A DNA stretch of 10,220 nt from Eubacterium sp. (GTDB lineage: Bacteria > Bacillota > Clostridia > Lachnospirales > Lachnospiraceae). The translations under genes were made by a program, and so were the position numbers. Shown here piece by piece: positions 1-5,894 of the stretch (the first letter of the stretch is position 1; each line of letters begins with the position of its first letter). The notes under the pieces were generated by a model that saw only the letters and a program-made list of their open reading frames with translations, did no database searches and was not told the origin of the DNA. The stretch lies in the NCBI GenBank assembly GCA_024697885.1, contig JAILSA010000196.1, positions 1 through 10,220 of the forward strand, in the 5' to 3' direction.

Positions 1-180
1 ACCATCTTTTTCCATCTCGAGACCTTCGGTCTCTCGCTGGAGATGGTCGCCAAATGTCCCCGGGACTATAAATAGTCCCGGGGTACGCAAGAGTGTTGAA
101 CTCTTTGTCATGCAAGCATGACGGCGAGTTCAAACTTCTTGCTACTCCTGAAATTATCCCCGGAACGCTTGGCTCGTCAT
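1..180. ncRNA. Unidentified structured RNA candidate (three hairpins, strand unsure)
   Basis: No convincing coding frame lies here, but three strong hairpins lie in a row. (1) CCATCTC 12-18 pairs with GAGATGG 40-46 around an inner stem 19-24/28-33. (2) An 11-bp perfect GC-rich stem 58-68/73-83 has a 4-base loop. (3) A long arm 87-142 has GCAAGA/TCTTGC, TTGAACTC/GAGTTCAA and GTCATG/CATGAC stems separated by 3x3 internal loops. GCCAA 49-53 could also pair with TTGGC 169-173. On the minus strand the region follows the rpmE terminator and could be the leader of a gene to the left: an ATG at 15-13 lies in hairpin 1 with AAGG 7 bases before it. On the plus strand, extra G-U pairs (93-136, 105-124, 106-123) make hairpin 3 more stable. 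It matches no riboswitch or housekeeping RNA consensus that I can recall. Structure is well supported; identity and strand are not. Confidence 0.5.
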
Positions 181-184
181 TAAC

Positions 185-217
185 CAAAAAGAAGCAGAGC
201 CACTTTGTAGCTCTGCT
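185..217 (-). terminator. Rho-independent terminator of rpmE
   Basis: Read on the minus strand, AGCAGAGC (217-210) pairs with GCTCTGCT (200-193) across a 9-base loop. It is followed by a T-rich run, TCTTTTT, down to about 185. It begins 16 bases after the rpmE stop codon. The T-run is on the minus-strand side only, so it serves rpmE. Confidence 0.85.
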
Positions 218-232
218 CCCCTATTTTCATGA

Positions 233-433
233 TTATTTTAAGCCATACTTACGGTTGAACTTCTCAACTGCACCACGAGCAGATGTTGACTTCTGCTGTC
301 CTGTATAGAAAGGATGGCATTTGGAACAAACCTCTACGTGAATGTCTTCCTTTGTAGATCCAGTTACAAATTCGTTACCACAGTTACATACTACCTTTGC
401 CTGATAGTACTCTGGATGGATTCCCTCGCGCAT
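233..433 (-). CDS. rpmE: 50S ribosomal protein L31 (zinc-binding form)
   Basis: This encodes a 66-residue protein of the large ribosomal subunit that helps bridge the subunits near the central protuberance. The N-terminal [10 protein letters not shown] is typical of bacterial L31. Cys16, Cys18, Cys36 and Cys39 are the four zinc ligands of the C+ type, the form displaced by a zinc-free paralogue under zinc limitation in some bacteria. The C-terminal [12 protein letters not shown] segment is the usual L31 tail. I chose the ATG at 433 because GAGG sits 8 bases upstream; an in-frame GTG at 442 would overlap that site. It follows the large transferase gene on the same strand but has its own promoter (509-537) and its own terminator. 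Proximity of rpmE to rho is common in Firmicutes. Confidence 0.97.
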   Translation of the reverse strand: MREGIHPEYYQAKVVCNCGNEFVTGSTKEDIHVEVCSKCHPFYTGQQKSTSARGAVEKFNRKYGLK

Positions 434-458
434 TTTTTTCACCTCACACTTTATATTT

Positions 459-478
459 TCCTTAATTCTAAATAAGGA
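459..478 (-). promoter_or_regulatory. Small hairpin in the rpmE leader
   Basis: TCCTTA (478-473 on the minus strand) pairs with TAAGGA (464-459) across an 8-base loop, within the roughly 68-base leader between the inferred start of transcription and the rpmE start codon. Some bacterial rpmE genes carry leaders thought to bind L31 for autoregulation. Only a short AT-rich stem is visible here, so the assignment is weak. Confidence 0.3.
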
Positions 479-492
479 TAATTGTCTTTCTC

Positions 493-547
493 AAAAAACT
501 GCTTGCTTATTGTAGCACGTCTATATACAAAATGCAAGCACTTTTTT
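493..547 (-). terminator. Terminator-like inverted repeat enclosing the rpmE promoter
   Basis: On the minus strand, GTGCTTGC (541-534) faces GCAAGCAG (506-499), forming a 7-bp core stem (540-534/506-500). The flanking A-run (547-542) and T-run (498-493) extend it after one mismatch. Inside, TACAA/TTGTA (530-526/514-510) can add a second short stem. It lies 22 bases after the stop of the transferase gene and ends in a T-run, as an intrinsic terminator would. The enclosed loop is large, so efficiency is uncertain. The rpmE -35 and -10 boxes lie within it. Confidence 0.5.
509..537 (-). promoter_or_regulatory. Sigma-A-type promoter of rpmE
   Basis: Read on the minus strand, TTGCAT (537-532) is followed by a 17-base spacer and TACAAT (514-509), with TGC directly before it as an extended -10. 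Transcription should start near 502, giving a leader of about 68 bases. The match to the sigma-A consensus is good, and the position fits independent expression of rpmE. Confidence 0.75.
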
Positions 548-568
548 TATTTTCTAACTATATATTGA

Positions 569-2863
569 TTACTTTTTTGGGCTTAAGGCTTTTCCCTCGA
601 ATACCACCTCTACCGCCTCTTGGGTGGCGGTGCCGTCCTCCCAGGAACAGAACTTATCTAGGAAGCGGTCGTATTTATCCTTGTATTCTTCGGAAACCTG
701 ATCAATATTTTCAATGGCATCTATGATTTCGTCGTTGTCAAAGAGCATTGGTCCCGGCAGTTCTTCTTTGACATCAAAGTAGAATCCTCTCAGGACACTC
801 TCGTACTTCTCCAAATCATAAGTAAAGAACAGCATTGGTCTTCTCAGGTTTGCGTAGTCAAAGAATACGGATGAGTAATCGGTAATCAGTATATCTGAAA
901 TCAAATACAACCTTGCAATGTCATCATATCTGCTGGCGTCATAGGCAAAGCCCTCGTAGGCAGATACATCTAATTGATCCGCAATAAAGTAGTGGGTACG
1001 CAAAACAATTACATACTCCTGGCCAAACTTCTCGCGAAGTCGATCCAAATCCAGCCTCAAGGTGAATTTGTACTGGGCGTGTCCGTAGAACTCGTCATCA
1101 CGCCAGGTTGGGGCATAGAGAATTACCTTTTTATTCTGATCAATTCCCAGCTCGTCCTTGATTTCGCGAATCCTCTTTTCTTTTTCCTGATCACTCAAAT
1201 AGAAAATATCGTTTCTTGGATATCCTGTCTCTAAGTAATCGCCATTGTACATAAAGGCATGAGAAAAAATATCTCTAGAGAAGGCATTTGGCGCCACCAA
1301 ATAATCCCACTTGCTGGCCTGAATGTAAAAATCTCTCTTGTAAAGAGGGGAAGCTGTAGTCACATCGTCCATATCAAAAACCAGTTTTTTCAATGGAGTT
1401 CCGTGCCAGGTCTCCAAAAACTTCATGCCTTTTCTCTTGATAAAATAAACCGGCTGTCTTCCATTAAAGACAAAATACTTGGCGCGGGCCATGGCGTAAA
1501 AGTATCTGAGAGAAAATCTCTTTACCTGCTTTGCCTTATATGGAAGGTCCAATTTCCTTGTACTCCTAACCCATACATACTTGTACTCTCCCGGATGTTT
1601 CTCGTTGAGGTACTCAAAAATATATTTAGGACTGTCAGAGTAATTTTTTCCAAAGAAGCTCTCCAGCATAACAAGATTCTCCTGGAGTTTCATCTTGGCA
1701 AAAAACTTCTTATAGAGGAATCTCTTAAGCTTGGATCTCTTGGTCAAGAGCTGCTTAAGAACATTTTTTCTATTTGTATTTATATGAAGTTTAAGAGCCT
1801 TTGAAAGGTTTTCGTCCTTCAACAGACGATAAATCTTATAGTAGTAGCCAGATGTCATACTCTTAAACTCTGGGCTGTCCGGAATCAGTTTCACGGCCTC
1901 AAGCATGAAGGCCACCGCTTCCTTTTTCTTGTAAGGCTTTGTGGTCCTGTCTCCTATGCCATTACCCTTGGCCTCATCATCCTTCCCCTGAGCCAATTCC
2001 TCTAAGAAGTTGCGATTTACATACTTTATATACTTGTAGGCAAAAAATCTGAGATAGGAATCCTTCGTCTCCTGGTCCATGACCCCTACAACTTCCTTAA
2101 AGGCCAGGGAAAATTCCATGAATTTCCACTTGTCCTTGCACTGCAAAAGAGAAGGCAAATTAACAGGATCGTTGTGCTTTCTCTTAATGTAAACAAGGTC
2201 ATCGTGTAGGTAGTTGAACTTGAATTTGGAATTCAGCACCTTTGCCAAAAATACCCCGTCACCAAAGTATTCCATATCCTCAGGGAAGTAAATCTCCTGT
2301 TTTTTCAAGTTTTCCAGGTTAAAAAGAATACCTAAGATGCTAATATTTTGCATATCCGACTTGGTTCCACCGAAAAGTCTTCTGGTATCTGCGTCCTGGA
2401 AGACCTTGCCTGTCACCTCATGAATTTCCTCTTCAGGATTTTCCTCTGAGTCCTCTTCATCCTGGTCACTTTCCTCTTCTTCCTCTGCAATTTTGTCCAT
2501 AAAAAACTTACGGCTGTACCAGGTTTGTCTCACCTTTGCCACCAGGTTGGCTGGTCCCTCTTTCTCGATTTCATCGTTCAAAAGAGCAATGGCCTCTGGC
2601 ATAAGATAATCGTCTGCATCCAGGAACAAAATGTAGTCGCCCTCAGCGGCTTTTATTCCCATATTTCTTGCCTGATAAATATTGTTTTCACTGCAAGTAA
2701 CAGACTTAATTTCCAAGTCACAAGCTGTCAAGTCCGCCTCCTGGCCATCAATATTCACAAGAATAATCTCATCTGGCTTAACAGTCTGCTCCTTTAAGGA
2801 AATGAGACAATCTGACAAGAATGCCTGTTCACCATGATAAGTAATTATCACACTGACTTTCAT
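569..2863 (-). CDS. Bifunctional GT2 glycosyltransferase / CDP-glycerol glycerophosphotransferase
   Basis: This 764-residue protein fuses two transferase domains. Residues 1-110 are a family 2 GT-A domain: VSVIITYHGE at the start, YQARNMGI near 63-70, and a DxD-type metal and nucleotide-sugar site in LFLDADDYL (Asp82, Asp84). Residues about 390-750 match the CDP-glycerol:polyglycerophosphate transferase family (TagF/TarF/TarL type): TWHGTPLKKL (His487), YAPTWR (583-588), LRTHY (His624) and TDYSSVFFDY (661-670). The likely role is building a teichoic-acid-like or glycan phosphopolyol polymer at the inner membrane face; donor and acceptor cannot be told. An extremely acidic tract (127-146, 15 of 20 residues Asp or Glu) follows the GT-A domain. 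I chose the ATG at 2863 because GGGGG lies 5 bases upstream; an in-frame TTG at 2887 has no such site. It has its own promoter after rho. Confidence 0.9.
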   Translation of the reverse strand: MKVSVIITYHGEQAFLSDCLISLKEQTVKPDEIILVNIDGQEADLTACDLEIKSVTCSENNIYQARNMGIKAAEGDYILFLDADDYLMPEAIALLNDEIEKEGPANLVAKVRQTWYSRKFFMDKIAEEEEESDQDEEDSEENPEEEIHEVTGKVFQDADTRRLFGGTKSDMQNISILGILFNLENLKKQEIYFPEDMEYFGDGVFLAKVLNSKFKFNYLHDDLVYIKRKHNDPVNLPSLLQCKDKWKFMEFSLAFKEVVGVMDQETKDSYLRFFAYKYIKYVNRNFLEELAQGKDDEAKGNGIGDRTTKPYKKKEAVAFMLEAVKLIPDSPEFKSMTSGYYYKIYRLLKDENLSKALKLHINTNRKNVLKQLLTKRSKLKRFLYKKFFAKMKLQENLVMLESFFGKNYSDSPKYIFEYLNEKHPGEYKYVWVRSTRKLDLPYKAKQVKRFSLRYFYAMARAKYFVFNGRQPVYFIKRKGMKFLETWHGTPLKKLVFDMDDVTTASPLYKRDFYIQASKWDYLVAPNAFSRDIFSHAFMYNGDYLETGYPRNDIFYLSDQEKEKRIREIKDELGIDQNKKVILYAPTWRDDEFYGHAQYKFTLRLDLDRLREKFGQEYVIVLRTHYFIADQLDVSAYEGFAYDASRYDDIARLYLISDILITDYSSVFFDYANLRRPMLFFTYDLEKYESVLRGFYFDVKEELPGPMLFDNDEIIDAIENIDQVSEEYKDKYDRFLDKFCSWEDGTATQEAVEVVFEGKALSPKK

Positions 2864-2930
2864 ATTAGCCCCCTTTGTATTTTTCAATACATTTCGTTTT
2901 TTCTAGTATTTTACATTTACACAATCAAGT

Positions 2931-2959
2931 ATTATCGCATTAAAGTTTTTAAAATGCAA
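2931..2959 (-). promoter_or_regulatory. Sigma-A-type promoter of the transferase gene
   Basis: On the minus strand, TTGCAT (2959-2954), a 17-base spacer and GATAAT (2936-2931), preceded by TGC as an extended -10, lie just after the rho stop. Transcription would start near 2924, leaving a leader of about 60 bases. A weak stem (TTGCATT with AATGCGA) overlaps the boxes, but no T-run follows, so I see no intrinsic terminator for rho. Confidence 0.65.
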
Positions 2960-2966
2960 GATTTTC

Positions 2967-4475
2967 TTACCTTAAGTGCATTTTCTTCACGGTTTCAACA
3001 AATTCCACATTGTCCTTGGTTCTCCTAAAGAGGTCCAGGATTTGCTCCATGGCCTGGTCTGTCTTGACTCCACTCAGAGCCTTTCGGACTTTCAGAACTG
3101 CCTGCTGCTCCTCATCATTGAGAAGAAGGTCCTCGCGTCTGGTACTGGACTTCTGAATGTCAATGGCAGGGAAAATTCTCTTCTCCGACAGACTTCTGTC
3201 CAGAACAATTTCCATGTTTCCTGTCCCCTTGAATTCCTCAAAAATCACATCGTCCATGCGGCTTCCCGTATCCACTAAGGCAGTGGCCAAAATCGTCAGG
3301 CTACCGCCCTCACGAATATTTCTGGCAGCTCCAAAAAACTTCTTTGGTCCCAAAAGGGCAGACGGATCCAGACCACCAGACAGGGTTCGTCCACTAGGCT
3401 CACAGAAGAGATTGTTGGCTCTGGCATAACGGGTAATGCTGTCCAAAAGGACTACCACATCATCCCCACTCTCTGCCAGGCGCTTGGCCCTCTCTAGTAC
3501 CATGCCGGCAACCTTTATGTGATTTCTTGGTTCCTCGTCAAAGGTGGAATAAATCACTTCTACATTTGGCCCCTCAATGGACTCTTTTATATCCGTAACC
3601 TCCTCAGGTCTCTCATCTATCAGGAGAACCATCAGATGCATTTTGGGATACCTGCGGCCGATCGCCCTGGCCACCTGTTTTAAAAGAGTGGTCTTTCCAG
3701 TCTTTGGCTGTGAAACAATCATTCCTCGCTGACCCTTGCCGATTGGAGAAATCAAATCCATAATTCTCATGGCACTAGGGCAATCCGGTGTTTCTAAGTG
3801 TATTCTTTCATTTGGAAAAATAGGAGTTAAATCTTCAAAATTCTTTCTGTCATACAAATAAGATGGTGGTCTTCCATTGACTTCCTTCATATAAAGAAGG
3901 GCTCTAAACTTTTCTGTATCCACAGGGACTCTTAAATTACCCCGAATCACGTCTCCGGTCTTGAGACCAAAGCGCTTTATAAAATGGCTGGATACATATA
4001 CATCATTATCTTCAGAAAGGTAGTTTTTTCCACGAAGAAAGCCGTAGCCCTCTTCCACAATTTCTAAAATCCCCACCCGCTCTGTTCCACTGTCAATATT
4101 TTTGATTTCTGTAGGATGAACCTCCAAAAATTGTTTGTCATCCACAATGGAAATAATTCCGTCAGAGCCATCGTGATAAACTAATTTTTGATTTCGATAA
4201 GAATAATTATTTTTCCTCTGGCCTCCCTTATTGCGGAAGCCCTGCTGGTTGTTTTTCTTTTGGTTGTTGTAATTATTTCTCTGTCCCGCATTCTGATTGT
4301 TTCGCGGTCTGATCTGTTGTTGTTGTTTTTTCTTGGCCGCCCTGGCCTTGTCCGCCGCTATAAGATCGTCGAGCCGGTCAATCAGTTCCTGTTTTTTCAG
4401 GCCACTTATTCCCGTCAACCCACGTTCCTTAGCCATTTCACGAAGCTGGGCCAGTGTCATTTGAGCAAGTTCCAT
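2967..4475 (-). CDS. rho: Transcription termination factor Rho with Asn/Gln-rich insertion
   Basis: Rho is a hexameric, ATP-driven RNA translocase that ends transcription of untranslated RNA. Over 502 residues I see: a Rho N-terminal helical domain (1-40); a basic, Asn/Gln-rich insertion (about 45-97); a cold-shock-like RNA-binding domain (about 100-190, with GYGFLRG and NDVYVS); and a RecA-type ATPase. The ATPase has Walker A QPKTGKT (256-262), Walker [10 protein letters not shown] (284-292), an R-loop region around TGSRMDD (403-409), and [10 protein letters not shown] (431-440). It is longer than the roughly 420-residue E. coli Rho, mainly because of the insertion. The ATG at 4475 has GGGGG 6 bases upstream. 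It starts 24 bases after the UDPGP gene with no promoter or terminator between, so the two are probably one transcript. Confidence 0.98.
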   Translation of the reverse strand: MELAQMTLAQLREMAKERGLTGISGLKKQELIDRLDDLIAADKARAAKKKQQQQIRPRNNQNAGQRNNYNNQKKNNQQGFRNKGGQRKNNYSYRNQKLVYHDGSDGIISIVDDKQFLEVHPTEIKNIDSGTERVGILEIVEEGYGFLRGKNYLSEDNDVYVSSHFIKRFGLKTGDVIRGNLRVPVDTEKFRALLYMKEVNGRPPSYLYDRKNFEDLTPIFPNERIHLETPDCPSAMRIMDLISPIGKGQRGMIVSQPKTGKTTLLKQVARAIGRRYPKMHLMVLLIDERPEEVTDIKESIEGPNVEVIYSTFDEEPRNHIKVAGMVLERAKRLAESGDDVVVLLDSITRYARANNLFCEPSGRTLSGGLDPSALLGPKKFFGAARNIREGGSLTILATALVDTGSRMDDVIFEEFKGTGNMEIVLDRSLSEKRIFPAIDIQKSSTRREDLLLNDEEQQAVLKVRKALSGVKTDQAMEQILDLFRRTKDNVEFVETVKKMHLR

Positions 4476-4499
4476 GTAGTACCCCCTTTGCTATTTAAT

Positions 4500-5729
4500 T
4501 TATAATTCAATACCATTTAATTTCATTAATTCTCTGGCGCTCTCAAGGGAATCCACACCTGTAGCATTTTTGATCGGTGCAAATTCCTTCTGGCGGTCCA
4601 CCTCAAAGGAGAGGCAGTTGTCCATCATATGAATCATATCAAGAACCAGAGTCTCAAACTTATAGCCGTTTGGCTGGTCTGGCTTTACGAGCTGGCCCTC
4701 CTCATCAATGTAAGGGATTTTTTTCTCCACTACATGAGTTGGCATGGATTCATCCATAATCCTCATAAGTGTTTTTATATCAAATAAATAGTTCAAAATT
4801 ACGCCATAGTTGTAAAGAAGTTTGCCCTGATCGTCTCTGGAGTTAATTATTTCGTCTGTCATCTCATAATATTCTACGATAGATGGCTTGCCATCCTCCA
4901 GACAAAGAACACCTACTCTTTCATTTGGATCTGCCTTGGCTACCACCTTGGATCCACAGACAGCTCCAGCCTGAATGGTGGCTCCCACAAAAATAGGATC
5001 TGCCATTTTCTGTAAAACATTGTCCACGGCAAAAACATTCAAAAATTCTACGCCCAAATCATTGATTTTGTCCATCAAGCCAGCCTTAACTAAGGAAGAG
5101 AACCAACCTCCGTTTCCGTTTGGAGAGGTGGCAAGTTTGTCCTTCTCCTCCATATAAATCTTGCCCTCATAACTTACTGCTGGCGCCATTTCCTGTACGA
5201 AGAAAAATACATAGTCCTTGTTGTAACCAAAGAAGTTTTTCTCCTGGAAAAAGTTTTTGGTATCTTCATTGTTTTTCTCTGAAGTCATGACAAAAAGTGG
5301 AACCCAGGCATCCGCTGCCTTGACAACCTCCATCAGGTTGTTGACCAGCTGCTCAAAGAGGTAGAGTTCCTTGTTCACACCTACATTTAACATGCCCTTT
5401 GGTTTGTCCAAGCCAAGTCTGGTTCCCTGGCCACCGGCTAGAAGCACCGCTCCTACCTTGCAGTCCTTAATGGCCTGAAGACCGATTTTCTCATATTCCG
5501 ATTTTTTCTCTGCAATCTCTTCTAGGGTAATGGCACCCAAAGGAGCCAGCTCGCCCTTTGACACTTCCTTTACCCCATCCTTAATCAAGTCCAAGAGGCT
5601 TAAGTCAAGAGCTTCAATCTGAGTCAAGAGTTGGTCTCTTGAGGCCTGATTCAAATCCTCATAATATTTCAAAAGGTGGGTCTGACCCGCCTCCTCTAAT
5701 TTGATTCTTGCTTCTTCAAATGACATCAT
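4500..5729 (-). CDS. UDPGP-family UDP-sugar pyrophosphorylase, UAP1/AGX-like
   Basis: This 409-residue protein belongs to the UDPGP nucleotidyltransferase family, which joins UTP and a sugar 1-phosphate into a UDP-sugar plus pyrophosphate. The signature GGQGTRLG followed by DKPKGM (99-113) binds the nucleotide. SPNGNGGW (202-209), VFAVDNVLQKMADP (232-245), ADPNERVGVLC (266-276), NGYKFETLVLD (354-364) and FAPIKNA (383-389) track eukaryotic-type UDP-N-acetylglucosamine pyrophosphorylase (AGX/UAP1) more closely than bacterial GalU or GlmU. I therefore favour UDP-GlcNAc or a related UDP-sugar as product, but sugar specificity cannot be fixed by eye. The ATG at 5729 has GGGAGG 9 bases upstream; the next codon is also ATG. 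Its promoter is at 5795-5823 and rho follows. Confidence 0.9.
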   Translation of the reverse strand: MMSFEEARIKLEEAGQTHLLKYYEDLNQASRDQLLTQIEALDLSLLDLIKDGVKEVSKGELAPLGAITLEEIAEKKSEYEKIGLQAIKDCKVGAVLLAGGQGTRLGLDKPKGMLNVGVNKELYLFEQLVNNLMEVVKAADAWVPLFVMTSEKNNEDTKNFFQEKNFFGYNKDYVFFFVQEMAPAVSYEGKIYMEEKDKLATSPNGNGGWFSSLVKAGLMDKINDLGVEFLNVFAVDNVLQKMADPIFVGATIQAGAVCGSKVVAKADPNERVGVLCLEDGKPSIVEYYEMTDEIINSRDDQGKLLYNYGVILNYLFDIKTLMRIMDESMPTHVVEKKIPYIDEEGQLVKPDQPNGYKFETLVLDMIHMMDNCLSFEVDRQKEFAPIKNATGVDSLESARELMKLNGIEL

Positions 5730-5760
5730 TTTTCATGTCCTCCCTAATTAAATATGTAGT

Positions 5761-5782
5761 AAGGGATGCCTCCCTTTTTTTC
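5761..5782 (+). terminator. Plus-oriented hairpin with T-run in the divergent intergenic region
   Basis: AAGGGA (5761-5766) pairs with TCCCTT (5771-5776) across a 4-base loop, and T residues continue on the plus strand to about 5781. No plus-strand gene lies before it, so it would stop antisense transcripts crossing the UDPGP gene before they reach the malic enzyme gene. On the minus strand the same stem falls in the UDPGP leader, without a T-run. The stem is only 6 bp. Confidence 0.35.
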
Positions 5783-5794
5783 ACAATTACTTTC

Positions 5795-5823
5795 ATTGTA
5801 CCGATTTTGGAAAAAAAGTACAA
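5795..5823 (-). promoter_or_regulatory. Sigma-A-type promoter of the UDPGP-rho operon
   Basis: On the minus strand, TTGTAC (5823-5818), a 17-base spacer and TACAAT (5800-5795) give a good sigma-A match. Transcription would begin near 5788, about 60 bases before the start codon. Its -35 box lies 10 bases from that of the divergent malic enzyme promoter, so the two may compete for polymerase or share regulators. Confidence 0.7.
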
Positions 5824-5833
5824 GAGAAAATTG

Positions 5834-5862
5834 TTGAGATTATCAATATGAGGTGGTATGAT
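5834..5862 (+). promoter_or_regulatory. Sigma-A-type promoter of the malic enzyme operon
   Basis: TTGAGA (5834-5839), a 17-base spacer and TATGAT (5857-5862) lie ahead of the malic enzyme gene. Transcription would start near 5869, leaving a short leader of about 26 bases that contains the ribosome site AAGGA (5884-5888), 6 bases before the ATG. Confidence 0.65.
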
Positions 5863-5894
5863 AGAAGAAAATTTGAAAGAAAGAAGGATCTATT

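Noticed and set aside
1-15. Possible start of a minus-strand gene (MEKDG...) at the left edge
   Set aside because: Only five codons are visible. AAGG at 7 bases upstream is suggestive but the start lies in a hairpin, so I mention it with the RNA candidate and do not call a gene.
58-83. GC-rich hairpin as an intrinsic terminator
   Set aside because: No T-run follows on either strand, so it is better explained as part of the structured RNA candidate.
1-180. Left hairpins as a CRISPR array or insertion sequence end
   Set aside because: There are no regularly spaced identical repeats, no transposase remnant and no target-site duplication visible.
93-308. 71-codon plus-strand open frame over the left structured region and rpmE
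   Set aside because: It runs through the hairpin arm, the rpmE terminator and antisense to rpmE, has no ribosome site, and reads as no known protein.
1259-1804. 181-codon plus-strand open frame
   Set aside because: It is antisense to the conserved CDP-glycerol transferase domain and shows no family motif or ribosome site.
2864-2887. TTG start 8 codons upstream for the bifunctional transferase
   Set aside because: The GGGGG ribosome site falls inside that extension and suits the ATG at 2863, which also gives the usual MKVSVII start of GT2 domains.
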